The notes under the pieces: model-generated
What the model was told of the DNA's origin: nothing
Databases searched by the model: none
What the model saw: the letters and a program-made list of their open reading frames with translations, nothing else
Source: Thiohalomonas sp963783235
Lineage (GTDB): Bacteria; Pseudomonadota; Gammaproteobacteria; Thiohalomonadales; Thiohalomonadaceae
Direction: 5' to 3'
DNA length: 64,000 nt
Assembly (NCBI GenBank): GCA_963783235.1
Contig: CAWAMN010000001.1
Coordinates: forward strand, 1-64,000
Translations under genes and position numbers: made by a program
Part shown: piece by piece, positions 54,688 through 63,951 of the stretch
Layout: each line of letters opens with the position of its first letter
How positions within the stretch are numbered: position 1 is the stretch's first letter

Positions 54688-56199
54688 CTATAGTAAGTAG
54701 ACGCCTGCCCGGTTGTTGTCTAACGCATTGGCGCTCGAAACCGTGAGATAGTGCCAGCTCCAGGGTGCGAGGCTGACATAGAGGCCCGATGTGCTCATTT
54801 GCACGCCGCTCCGCAGGTATTCCTGTTCGTTGATCGGGTCAGTCAGACGCCACTCCGCTTCGGCCACGTCTGGCCACGGCAGAAATATCCGGCCTTGGGA
54901 CTCGCGTCCGGAATCGTTGATGATGACCACCAGGCGCCGATCACCGGCCCGCCAGCACCAGGCCAATAGGTTGTCATGGGTAGGGTTGTCAGGCCAGCCG
55001 CCGGTCTCGCACAGCGACCATTCGCCCCGCAGCGCCGGCTCCGCGCCGACTGCATCCAGCAGTCGCCGGTAGAAGCCCTGAAGTTCGGTGTCCTCGGGCT
55101 CATCCGGGCGGCGGCGCAGAAAGACCGGGAGCCGGATGCGGCGGCCCTCGAATTGGCCTTCATGGAGGAGTTTTGCCCCGGGCAGGGTCAAGATCGCCAC
55201 GGCGGCGGCCTTGGCGCGTTCAGCCGGGACGAGGGAGGCGGCTGCCCGTTGTTCGTCATGATTTTCAATAAACCGCACCAACTTGTTCTGATACCGCCGT
55301 TCGGCGTGCAAGTGGCTCCTTACGCTCGCAGCATCATCATGCAGTAGCCGATCGTAAAGGCGCTTGTCGTAACAGTAATCAAAGCCCTGCTGCTGAAGAG
55401 CCCACTCCAGGTCCCAGTAGGCCTCGGCGATAAAGAGCAGGTCCGGATGGCGCCGGCGCACCGGCTCGATGACGGTCGGCCAGAAATCGGCCTCGGGCGG
55501 CGGCCCGGCACGTTCGCCCCAGGTGCGCGAGAAAACGGCGTTCATCATCAGCATGGCCATATCACAGCGCAGCCCATCGCATCGCTCGGCAATGGAGGAG
55601 ACTGCCTCGATCGTCGCTTGCCGCAGACCTTCATGAAACGCATTGACCTGGGCGACGTCCCGCCAAGGCGGGAAGTAGGGGTCACGCCCGCAGGCGATGA
55701 TGTGGTCGTTCGATTTGAAGAAAGCGCCGGGGTCGTGGTGCAGGTCGCCGGCACTGCCCTGGATCAGGTACTCCGGGTGTTCCTCGACCCAGGGATGATC
55801 GCGGGCGATATGGTTTGGGACGTAGTCGAGGACGAGCATCAACCCCCGTTGCAATAAGGCCTCACGGGCGGCTTGCAGCCCCGCCTCGCCGCCCAGCCGG
55901 GCATCGGTGTGGTAGTCGCGAACGCAGTAGGCCGAACCGATGTTGTCCTCGGGCCGATAGTCGGGCAGGATTTTTTCGAACTCGGCACGCAGGCTCGCAT
56001 TCTCACTCGCAATGGCGGCGCCTTGTGGGCTACGCTCCCAAACGCCCATGAGCCATACGGCGTCCACGCGCCACGCGGCCACCCCGTCCCACTCCGACTC
56101 GGGCACCGAGTCGAGGCTGACGGGCCGACCGTATCGTTGCGAGAGGCCGTGGAGCCAGGCCCAGGTGTTGAGCTCGTAGATGACCGGGGCTTGGCCCAC
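54688..56199 (-). CDS. Glycoside hydrolase family 13 (alpha-amylase family) protein
   Basis: A 503-residue TIM-barrel enzyme. The four conserved regions are visible: LDYVPNH, the nucleophile Asp in GLRCDMAMLMM, the acid/base Glu in LFIAEAYWD and FIENHDEQRA with the third acid. A C-terminal beta domain ends WSWHYLTVS. There is no signal peptide. It probably acts on alpha-glucosides such as maltodextrins or trehalose-like solutes; the subfamily is not resolved. It lies eight bases after the GH63 gene. Confidence 0.88.
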   Translation of the reverse strand: MGQAPVIYELNTWAWLHGLSQRYGRPVSLDSVPESEWDGVAAWRVDAVWLMGVWERSPQGAAIASENASLRAEFEKILPDYRPEDNIGSAYCVRDYHTDARLGGEAGLQAAREALLQRGLMLVLDYVPNHIARDHPWVEEHPEYLIQGSAGDLHHDPGAFFKSNDHIIACGRDPYFPPWRDVAQVNAFHEGLRQATIEAVSSIAERCDGLRCDMAMLMMNAVFSRTWGERAGPPPEADFWPTVIEPVRRRHPDLLFIAEAYWDLEWALQQQGFDYCYDKRLYDRLLHDDAASVRSHLHAERRYQNKLVRFIENHDEQRAAASLVPAERAKAAAVAILTLPGAKLLHEGQFEGRRIRLPVFLRRRPDEPEDTELQGFYRRLLDAVGAEPALRGEWSLCETGGWPDNPTHDNLLAWCWRAGDRRLVVIINDSGRESQGRIFLPWPDVAEAEWRLTDPINEQEYLRSGVQMSTSGLYVSLAPWSWHYLTVSSANALDNNRAGVYLL

Positions 56200-56207
56200 C
56201 TATATCC

Positions 56208-58943
56208 TCAGCTGCCGGCCCTTCGTTCGCCGATGTGCCGCAAGGCGCCCCCTTTGCCCAGTTCGAGATAAGACTGCGCATCGAGTGTCCCGAAGATCTG
56301 CATAAGCGGGGCGACCAGACCGGTCCAGCCGGTCTGGTGACTGGCACCGAGGCCGGCACCGTTGTCGCCGTGGAAATACTCGAAGAACAGCAGGTGGTCG
56401 CGCCAGTGCGGATCGTTCTGAAACACCTCGCTACCGCCGAATACCGGGCGTCGTCCCTGTTCATCGCGCAGGAAGATGCCCGCGAGCCGATTCGTAATCT
56501 CCCTTGCCACCTCGAACAGGTTCATCATCTGTCCCGAACCGGTCGGACACTCAACTTTGAAGTTGTCGCCGTAATAGAGATAGAACTGCAGCAGCGACCG
56601 GATGATCAGGGCGTTAATGGGGAACCAGATGGGGCCGCGCCAGTTGGAGTTGCCTCCGAACATGCCGGTGTCGGACTCGGCCGGTAAGTAGTCCACCCGG
56701 TATTCCTGCCCCTGGACATAGAACACGTAGGGCTGCTCCGCGTGGATGCGGGATATGGAACGAATCCCGTGGGGGCTGAGGAACTCACGCTCGTCCAGCA
56801 TCCGGGCGAGAATCCTGCGGAGGCGGTCCGGGTTGACCAGAGCGAGCACCGAGCGTCCCGCTACCCCGAAATGCCCGGGGCCCATGGTCTGAACGGTTCC
56901 CACGCCCCGCACCTGGGAGGAGCGGCGCTGGACGTGGGACATGAGATGGGGAACCCGTTCACGCTGGTATTTCTCGACAACCGTGGTCGCACACAGGGGT
57001 AATAGCCCCACCAGGGAGCGCACTTTCAATGGCACGGCCGAGCCGTCCGGCAGCCGTAGCACGTCGTAGTAGAAGCCGTCGTCCTCGTCCCACAGCCCGG
57101 TGCCTTGCGCGCCCATGCGGTTAATGGCCGAGGCGATAAGAAGGAAGTGATCGGCAAACTTCGGCGACAGGTCATCGTAAACGGGATCGTGAGCGGCCAG
57201 TTCGTTGGCGATCTCCAGCATGTTCTGGCAGAACATCGCCATCCACGCGGTGCCGTCGGCCTGCTCGAGATAGCCGCCGGTGGGAAGCGCGGAACTGCGG
57301 TCGAACACACCGATATTGTCGAGGCCCAGGAAGCCGCCTTCGAAGACATTCCGGCCTTCCCGGTCCTTGCGGTTGACCCACCAGGTGAAGTTCACCATCA
57401 GCTTGCTGAAAGCGTGTTTCAGGAACTCGACATCACCTTCACCGCGGAGTTGCGTCTGCGTTTCATAGACGAACAGGGACGCCCAGGCGTGAACCGGCGG
57501 ATTGACGTCACTGAAGTTCCACTCGTAGGCCGGCAGCTGACCATTAGGGTGCAGGTAGTATTCGCGAAGCATCAGGTCGAGCTGCCGCTCGGCGAAGTCG
57601 ACGTCCACCGACGCCAGCGCCACGGCGTGGAAGGCGAGGTCCCAGGCGGCGTACCAGGGATACTCCCACTTGTCGGGCATCGAAATGACGTCGCTGTTGA
57701 CCATGTGGAACCACTCCCGGTTGCGAATCGACCGGGGCATTGGGCTGACCGGGCTGGCGCCGTGCTCGTCGAGCCACTTATCCACATTGAACTCGTAATA
57801 CTGCTTGGTCCACAGCATTCCCGAGAGGGCCTGGCGTATCACATTGGCGGCATCCTCGGTCGCCGAGTCCGGCGTAATCGAGCGGTAGAAGTCATCGGCT
57901 TCGCTACGGCGCAGCTCGACCAACTCATCAAATCCGGCAAACGGCTTCGGGTCGGCATCTGCGGTCAGACGGAGGCGGATCACGGCCTCGCTCTCCGCCC
58001 CGACTTCGATGTGGTAGTGAGCAGCGGACTTGGTGCCCACGCGTTGCGGGTTTACCGTATCCGCTGAACCGTTGACGATGGCGTCGTTGATGCCGTCCTT
58101 TACGAAGGGCGTCGGGTTGTCTCCCCCGAACAGACGCTGGTTGTTGGTCTCATTTTCGGTGAACAGCAACGGCACATCGCCTTCGCACAAGAGGTAGCGT
58201 TTTCCGAGCTCGGGGTGCCACGCCTCGACCACACCGCTCCCATCCGTACCGGCCACTTGGTTGAGCGCGGGTTTGCGTGCTCCTTCCACGAACTGCCAGG
58301 TGTTCCGGAACCACAGGGTCGGCAGGATGTGCAGCGGCTTCGGTTCGGGGCCGCGATTGCAGGCGGTAATCTTTACCAGGATGTCGTCGGGCCCGTTTTT
58401 CGCGTACTCGACAAAGACGTCGAAGTAACGGTTTCCGTCAAAGGCCCCTGTATCCAGCAGCTCGTATTCGAATTCGGAGCGGCTACGGGAGCGGTTGACC
58501 GAGGTCAACTCCGAATAGGGGAATGCCGACTGGGGGTACTTGTACAGGTACTTCATGTAACTGTGGGTCGGCGTATTGTCGAGGTAGAAGTAATACTCCT
58601 TGACATCCTCGCCGTGGTTGCCTTCGCTGTTTGTCAGCCCGAACATTCGCTCCTTGAGGATCGGATCCTTTTCGTTCCACAGGGAGAGTGCAAAGCACAG
58701 GTGCTGCCGGTCGTCGGATATGCCGGCTATGCCGTCCTCGCCCCACCGATAAGCGCGTGAGCGCGCCTGATCGTGGGTGAAGTAGTTCCAGGCGTCGCCG
58801 GAGTCACTGTAGTCCTCCCGCACCGTGCCCCACTGGCGTTCACTGAGATAGGGCCCCCACTGCTTCCAGGGAACGCGATTTTCCCGCGCCTCCCGCAGCC
58901 GATGGATTTCCGGGTTCGTCGAAGTCGATGTCAGGGTTTCCAT
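56208..58943 (-). CDS. GH63-type (MGH1-like) glucosidase
   Basis: A 911-residue (alpha/alpha)6-barrel enzyme of the GH63 and mannosylglycerate-hydrolase-like group. PWYAAWDLAFHAVAL holds a likely catalytic Asp and NWRGPIWFPINALIIRS the other key region; GYLEQADGTAWMAMFCQNM is also conserved. The family includes glucosylglycerate hydrolases, so a compatible solute may be the substrate. ATG 58943 has AAGGAGG six bases upstream; earlier codons are not coding. It leads the five-gene minus-strand operon. Confidence 0.85.
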   Translation of the reverse strand: METLTSTSTNPEIHRLREARENRVPWKQWGPYLSERQWGTVREDYSDSGDAWNYFTHDQARSRAYRWGEDGIAGISDDRQHLCFALSLWNEKDPILKERMFGLTNSEGNHGEDVKEYYFYLDNTPTHSYMKYLYKYPQSAFPYSELTSVNRSRSRSEFEYELLDTGAFDGNRYFDVFVEYAKNGPDDILVKITACNRGPEPKPLHILPTLWFRNTWQFVEGARKPALNQVAGTDGSGVVEAWHPELGKRYLLCEGDVPLLFTENETNNQRLFGGDNPTPFVKDGINDAIVNGSADTVNPQRVGTKSAAHYHIEVGAESEAVIRLRLTADADPKPFAGFDELVELRRSEADDFYRSITPDSATEDAANVIRQALSGMLWTKQYYEFNVDKWLDEHGASPVSPMPRSIRNREWFHMVNSDVISMPDKWEYPWYAAWDLAFHAVALASVDVDFAERQLDLMLREYYLHPNGQLPAYEWNFSDVNPPVHAWASLFVYETQTQLRGEGDVEFLKHAFSKLMVNFTWWVNRKDREGRNVFEGGFLGLDNIGVFDRSSALPTGGYLEQADGTAWMAMFCQNMLEIANELAAHDPVYDDLSPKFADHFLLIASAINRMGAQGTGLWDEDDGFYYDVLRLPDGSAVPLKVRSLVGLLPLCATTVVEKYQRERVPHLMSHVQRRSSQVRGVGTVQTMGPGHFGVAGRSVLALVNPDRLRRILARMLDEREFLSPHGIRSISRIHAEQPYVFYVQGQEYRVDYLPAESDTGMFGGNSNWRGPIWFPINALIIRSLLQFYLYYGDNFKVECPTGSGQMMNLFEVAREITNRLAGIFLRDEQGRRPVFGGSEVFQNDPHWRDHLLFFEYFHGDNGAGLGASHQTGWTGLVAPLMQIFGTLDAQSYLELGKGGALRHIGERRAGS

Positions 58944-59169
58944 GGAAGACCTCCTTGTCAGCCATCGTGCAGCGCCTTTGGCGCTTCCCCGCGCTTGCCG
59001 CATGTGCAACGGCTCGTGATTGGGCGAACGGTTGCCGACAGTGTAGTGTTCTCTACTTCGAACCGCTGCAGTCACTTAAGTGGATTTCGCTGCCCTGTCG
59101 CCGAACGAAAAGCACACCTCAGTCATTCGGAGAGCCACGCGCCCCGGGGGGAGGGCAACTTGGCAAGCA

Positions 59170-59646
59170 TCACAGGAACAATCGAACCACCCGATTGATG
59201 GGGCCCCGGAACAGGATGTAAGGAACGAAAGCGAGCAGGGCCGCTACGAGAAGCGACTCGCCCGGATAGACCCAGCGAAAAACAATGATCTGATAAACAA
59301 CGTCGAGAATGACCGCGAAGACATACACCTTGGCTACGGCTTTCCATCCCTCCCGGAGCAGTTCGGCGCGGTGCCCGGCGTCGGTAAAAACGGCCCAGAA
59401 ATAGGGTGGGCGTCCAGCCATGGCATCCCGGTATCCGTCACGAACCGCGAAGGACATCGCAACGATCGGCTGCAGGAGCAACCGAAAGGTTAGTGGTCCG
59501 TGCAACCTGCCGATGAGATCGTCCCAAACTCTCTGGAGTATTTCGTCCAATTCGTTCACCTCACGCCCGAGTTCGACGAATCGTGGGAAAAGATACGCCT
59601 TATCGAAAATACTTAGCCTACAAGTCCATCGTTCGGGGACCGGCAT
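59170..59646 (-). CDS. Conserved membrane protein of unknown function
   Basis: About 158 residues from ATG 59646. One hydrophobic segment holds VYVFAVILDVVYQIIVFRWV, and a second follows (LLVAALLAFVPYILFRG). The patterns SFAVRDGYRDAMAGRPPYFW and RGPINRVVR are conserved in similar proteins I have seen without a named function. It stands alone between the GH63 promoter region and the OmpW-like gene. Confidence 0.6.
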   Translation of the reverse strand: MPVPERWTCRLSIFDKAYLFPRFVELGREVNELDEILQRVWDDLIGRLHGPLTFRLLLQPIVAMSFAVRDGYRDAMAGRPPYFWAVFTDAGHRAELLREGWKAVAKVYVFAVILDVVYQIIVFRWVYPGESLLVAALLAFVPYILFRGPINRVVRLFL

Positions 59647-59881
59647 CGGCACAATTACTGAGAGAAATGTTCGACAGAACTGAATAGCCAGCAGTGGCGG
59701 GGCGCCACCGGCGTCGGCGAGGCAAGGCGATTCGTGCCGGGTGGGGACAGTCGGCGGACGACGGCAGGCTGGAACCGGTTTACTATGCCTGCGCTGCTCA
59801 AGAAAAGGCAAAGGGACGGTGAAGTGCCGGTTCGCGGGCCCCGAATCTCACCGTCCCATTTTGTCTCTGACACTGATACAT

Positions 59882-60421
59882 TCAAAAACGCCAGGCGACG
59901 CCCACGTTGCCTACCCAACCGCTCAGGTCGACGTTAACGTCATCGATGACTACACCGTCATCAATATCCGTCACTTTCCCTTCAACGCCTCGATACATCA
60001 CTTCGCCGACCAGCGAAAGGCCATCATCCATCCCCAGTTGGCCACCGAGAACGCCATACCAGCCAAACTCGTCGTCGATGTCCCCGACGTTGGTATCCAG
60101 GATGTGATAGCTGGCGCCCGCGCTGACGTACGGGTTAAAGTCCGAATCAGGCGCAAAACTCCAGGCAGCCCCGGCTTCGATCGGAATGTCCTCGACTTCA
60201 ATGTCGAATCCGTCCCGGTCAGAAGTCACATCCTCGTAGTAGGTACCCCGAAGCTCAAATACGCCCCAGCGCCATGTGGCACCCGCGCCCCAAGTATCAT
60301 CCGCATCTTCGGTATCCCAATACGACCCGTACAAAGCCAGACTGCTTTCACCCTGTGCGTACCCGATAGCCGGCACCATCGCACCCGTTGCGAGCAGGCA
60401 GAGTAGCAATCGATTCTTCAT
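59882..60421 (-). CDS. Small outer-membrane beta-barrel (YfaZ/OmpW-like)
   Basis: About 179 residues; the signal peptide ends IGYAQ before GESSLAL. Eight or so beta strands rich in Gly, Tyr and acidic loops (GSYWDTEDADDTWGAG, VYRG-like turns) and a final Phe (VGVAWRF) indicate an outer-membrane barrel of the YfaZ type. GGAGGTGGTC precedes ATG 60421. The loops carry many Asp residues, perhaps an adaptation to saline surroundings. Confidence 0.7.
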   Translation of the reverse strand: MKNRLLLCLLATGAMVPAIGYAQGESSLALYGSYWDTEDADDTWGAGATWRWGVFELRGTYYEDVTSDRDGFDIEVEDIPIEAGAAWSFAPDSDFNPYVSAGASYHILDTNVGDIDDEFGWYGVLGGQLGMDDGLSLVGEVMYRGVEGKVTDIDDGVVIDDVNVDLSGWVGNVGVAWRF

Positions 60422-60688
60422 GACCACCTCCGTGTGATACTCATCTGAAACTCATCCTCCTGGAAAGGTAGCCGACTCGCTGCGGAGTACAAACCGGAAC
60501 CCGACCATTACGGAGGTAAATCTGTAGACCCTCGGCCATATAGTGCGGGCTATCTTTTACGGAAGTTCACCCCGGAGTGGAAGAGCCAAGCCACGCAAAT
60601 ATACGGAGCTCAGTGATTAAGACAGGACGCCATCGGTAGCGGGCAAACTTTTGATGGTTTGGATAACGTGGGCATGGAGGGAATGCGT

Positions 60689-61132
60689 ATGACGCCGAAG
60701 GAAATAGCACTCGCAGTGGCAATGGGGGTAACAATGATAACGGGCAGCGCATCGGCACAGAGCACGGTCGCGCCTTGCCCTTACGCACAAGGCTGTGCCA
60801 ATGGCTATCAGGGGCCCACGGGACCCGGCTACGGTAGCCGCATGGGGCCCGGAACGATGGGACCCGGTTACCGTGGCTACACGGCGCCCGGTTACCGTGG
60901 CTACATGGGGCCTGGGTATCGTGGCTACATGGGGCCTGGTGACCCTGACTACGCGGGGGCCGGTTACCGTGGCTACACGGGGCCCGGTGACCCTGACTAC
61001 ACAGGGCCCGGTTACCGTGGCTACATGGGGCCCGGTGACCCTGACTACACAGGGCCCGGTTACCGCGGTTATATGGGGCCCGGCTATGGCGGGGTGGGCC
61101 CCGGTGATGAGGGGCAAGGGGGAGGGGAGTGA
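60689..61132 (+). CDS. Secreted collagen-like Gly-Pro-Tyr repeat protein
   Basis: A 147-residue protein. GGAGG lies eight bases before ATG 60689, and the signal peptide ends GSASA before QST. The mature part is nearly all repeats built of PGYRGYMGPG and PGDPDYTGPG units, about ten in total. Two Cys (APCPYAQGC) lie before the repeats. The DNA repeats are 24 and 48 bp long and well conserved, so copy number may vary. The product is probably a surface or matrix protein; no function is known. Confidence 0.7.
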   Translation: MTPKEIALAVAMGVTMITGSASAQSTVAPCPYAQGCANGYQGPTGPGYGSRMGPGTMGPGYRGYTAPGYRGYMGPGYRGYMGPGDPDYAGAGYRGYTGPGDPDYTGPGYRGYMGPGDPDYTGPGYRGYMGPGYGGVGPGDEGQGGGE

Positions 61133-61247
61133 TGCAGAGGCGCTAATTGACACTCGAGGAAGCCGAAACGGTCATTCCCCTAGGCTCGAGGCGGTTGTCG
61201 GTCGCACGGCGGCCCGAAGGCCGCCGTAACCTAGGAGTAGCTGGAGA

Positions 61248-61920
61248 TCACTCCCGCGCCATCATCGTCTGCGCCTCCTTCTCCAGGTCGCGGATACGAT
61301 CGCGGCCCAGTTGGACGATCACCTGCTTAATCGTCCCGCCCGTGAACTCAAAGGGCGGCCGGTACTCCTTCGAGACCGCCTGTCCGCTGTCGCGGCCCAC
61401 GGCCAGCCCCTCGCCAACCAGCGAGAAGTAGGCCGGCTGCGTCTTGATTGGGATACTGCCCACCACTTCGTCGTCGATGAGCAACTCCACTTTACCGGTG
61501 GGGCTGGGGCCATCCATTCCCTCCCGTTCGAAACGGGCGGCGAGGACGTGTTTTCCGGCAGGCACGTTTCGGTCCGAACTCACCTTCTGCTCGATCTCGC
61601 CGAGCCAGTTGTAGACGTAGTGCAGCCGGCCCTCCTTGATGAAAAGGGAGTGGCCGCCGAAGCGTCCGCCCTGGGCGAACAGTACGCCCCCGGGCCTCGG
61701 GTCGTCGATGGTGACTTCGGCCGCGATGCTGTAGGAGCGCCTGAGGGTCTTGGCGGAGACATGGTTCAGGCACGTCGGTGCAGTTGGGATAATAGAAGTA
61801 GACATCCCGTTCTTCGGCCGGCTGCGCCCGCGGTGTCATCACCACCTCGGGAGGCGTGCGGTCGTCGAGGGGCAGGCCGTTGTAACGCCCGGCGAGCATG
61901 AACCAGAGTTGCTTCATCTG
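61248..61920 (-). pseudogene. Arylsulfatase C-terminal remnant, frameshifted
   Basis: About 220 residues matching only the C-terminal domain of type I arylsulfatases: YNGLPLDDRTPPEV, then (in another frame) RRSYSIAAEVTIDD, GVLFAQGGRFGGHSLF and FTGGTIKQVIV. The catalytic sulfatase domain with its formylglycine motif is absent upstream. A frame change occurs near 61770 between VPEP and VSAKTLRR. With both truncation and frameshift it is a dead gene, probably cut when the neighbouring integrase element arrived. Confidence 0.75.
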
Positions 61921-62344
61921 CTTCAGCGGAATTGGGGCTACTCAGTACCTGTTTTCCAAACTGTCTGTATGTTGTGGATTGTAAAAGGCTGGGTCGCGCT
62001 GGTCGGTAGCACCCACTCGATGCGTCGGATTAAGTTCTCCCTGATCTGTTTGCGAACCAAAACCTAAGAGCCGTTCAGCTGCTACTCGACACTGAGAGCG
62101 CAATTCCCGTCGCCTCGCTGTTGCGAGCCGCCAAACGAAACTTGGCCCGCGGTGAAGTAAGAACCGTCCCTAGCATCACCGAACTAGGGAGAAGGTGTAG
62201 AGGCGGGAAGGAAATGAATAGATTAGCTCCTCTAGTGAATAGAAAAAGCAGCCATGATGCCGTCCTCCGAACGCGTTATTTGGCGCCAAAAAAGCCGCTC
62301 AGTGAGTGGCGTCGCCTCTGACGGGAACGAGCGCGGACGGCTAG
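61921..62344. other. Gap between sulfatase remnant and integrase
   Basis: No convincing gene. Short open frames exist (for example 62121-62321) but lack ribosome sites and recognisable sequence. The border of the integrase-bearing element probably lies in or near this stretch; I found no direct repeat or tRNA. Confidence 0.4.
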
Positions 62345-63496
62345 TCAGGAGCGAGACGGACCTTTTTTCTTCGCCTTGCGGTTAATCCGCCCTTGCGGTG
62401 GTTTGCGGCGATTCGGTTTGATATCCGAAGTGCATTTGCAGCCGACAAGTGTTACCGACCCCTTCTTGGCTTGACGTCGGGTCGCGTAGTGCTGCTGGGT
62501 CCTTGTCACCCTGTGACCTAGGGCTGCGATGGACTCCTCTGGCCAGCCTTGCGATTTCAGCTGGGCACTGAGAGCGTGTCGATATACATATGGGGAGAGC
62601 CTCTCGTTGCGGCGCTTCAGTTCGGGGAATTCGCATCTGTCACCAATGCGGGAGACCCAGTCGTAGAGCCAGTTGGCATCGGCAGTGATAACTGCCTGAC
62701 CGCTACCGGCCAAAGCCGCAAGATGGCGTGTCCAAGAGGTGTTCCTTTTGGCGAACAATTGCCGCGATTCCTGGCCGGCGGTATCCGAAACTTTGACCCC
62801 TTCGACTTCGATAACGACGAGGCCTTCGGCATTAACGTAAACAGTTACGCCTTTCTCGATTTCTGCAGGTCGGCACCCGCATGCCGAAAGGACTGCGACC
62901 GCTGCCTGCAGATCGGCAGCGGTGCCACGGGCACGTGGGTGGTTAATTTCCTTCGGCAGCTGATCCCAGACTCGGTTCATCCAGTCGTCTGGCAGATATT
63001 TCAGGACATTTCGCTTTGACTTTTTCTTGGGGCGTTTCCGGTTTTTCGAATGATCAGACCAAGATAAAGTCGTCCGTTCACCTGCTTCCAGGGTTACGTG
63101 GCGGCGATCGGGATCGGCGGGATAGGCGTCGAGTAGCGCGAGGCAATACTTCATTCCATTGACAAGCCCCCACCAATTGCGACTCTCTTGCTTTTCGCAT
63201 TCCGCCTTTTCCAAGACCTGCTCGAGCAGCGCGGGGCCAGAGTAATTCAGAGCCGCGCGATAGACGTGGAATGTACTTTTCGACCTCATCTCGGTCATAT
63301 AGACCTCCGTATAGAGAAGCCTCCTGAGCTTCCCTGCGTACTGCTTAATGGTCTTTTCTGAGGGAGGCGATTTCACTCTGAAGCGTTTTCGCCACTGGGC
63401 CACATAATGCCGTGCTTTCTCGATGTCTCTGAGCGCCTCGCTGACCGGTCTTGTCGAACTCGACTTCTCCGCTTTCTCCATTTCCGTTTCCTCCAT
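62345..63496 (-). CDS. Tyrosine recombinase/integrase
   Basis: A 383-residue recombinase. The catalytic part has Arg in SACGCRPAEIEKG, then LSPYVYRHALSAQL and LGHRVTRTQQHYATRR with the likely nucleophile Tyr. The first His of the usual HxxRH box is Tyr here. The basic C terminus ends RKAKKKGPSRS. ATG 63496 has GAGGAG seven bases upstream. Lower GC and several repeats upstream suggest a recently acquired element that extends beyond the window. Confidence 0.82.
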   Translation of the reverse strand: MEETEMEKAEKSSSTRPVSEALRDIEKARHYVAQWRKRFRVKSPPSEKTIKQYAGKLRRLLYTEVYMTEMRSKSTFHVYRAALNYSGPALLEQVLEKAECEKQESRNWWGLVNGMKYCLALLDAYPADPDRRHVTLEAGERTTLSWSDHSKNRKRPKKKSKRNVLKYLPDDWMNRVWDQLPKEINHPRARGTAADLQAAVAVLSACGCRPAEIEKGVTVYVNAEGLVVIEVEGVKVSDTAGQESRQLFAKRNTSWTRHLAALAGSGQAVITADANWLYDWVSRIGDRCEFPELKRRNERLSPYVYRHALSAQLKSQGWPEESIAALGHRVTRTQQHYATRRQAKKGSVTLVGCKCTSDIKPNRRKPPQGRINRKAKKKGPSRS

Positions 63497-63571
63497 CTTC
63501 GACTCCTCGTTCTATTTCCGTTTCCGAAAAAAGCGGCGTGCAGACATAGCCGTCAAGAAATCGTTCGCCGC

Positions 63572-63606
63572 TATATTATTCCGAATGCCACATTCAGAAT
63601 AATATA
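63572..63606. promoter_or_regulatory. AT-rich palindrome upstream of the recombinase
   Basis: A 35-bp near-perfect inverted repeat with outer arms TATATTATTC and GAATAATATA and inner arms GAATG and CATTC. It lies about 75 bases upstream of the recombinase start. It could be an operator, the recombination core or part of its promoter. Confidence 0.55.
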
Positions 63607-63873
63607 ATCATCTCCGCGCTTTGCTAGCTGTTTTTTCCGGAAACGAAAAGGAAATTTTCGGAGGCTAATTCGAAATGCCGGGTTTCTGCAGGGCAGTTTC
63701 TCGTGCACTTCTTAGGTGCATAAGAAACGCTGTTTTCGGGTGCTAAATCGGCTTGCCCGATGATGTGAATCACAAAGCCGTTACAGCAAATGTTGCGCTA
63801 AAACAGCACCTTATGGGGCTAAGGAGAAGGTGGGAGAAGGATGGATAGCTTCCTGGTGCCGTGGAATTCCCGT

Positions 63874-63951
63874 TGTCGCCCACGACATTTTCCGTTGTCG
63901 TCGGCGACAATATCGTAGTCGCCGGCGACATCAAGATTGTCGTCAGCGACA
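63874..63951. promoter_or_regulatory. Array of four phased palindromes (TGTCG-N4-CGACA)
   Basis: Four 14-bp sites: 63874-63887, 63896-63909, 63917-63930 and 63938-63951. All have the arms TGTCG and CGACA except the third, which starts AGTCG. Centre-to-centre distances are 22, 21 and 21 bases, two helical turns, so bound dimers would lie on one face. This looks like an operator or iteron array for a gene beyond the window. Confidence 0.75.

Noticed and set aside
60617..61153. Minus-strand frame rich in TGPHVATV repeats
   Set aside because: It is the reverse frame of the Gly-Pro-Tyr repeat gene, which has the signal peptide and ribosome site.
62121..62321. A 66-codon plus-strand open frame
   Set aside because: No ribosome site, no recognisable motif and no conserved neighbour context.
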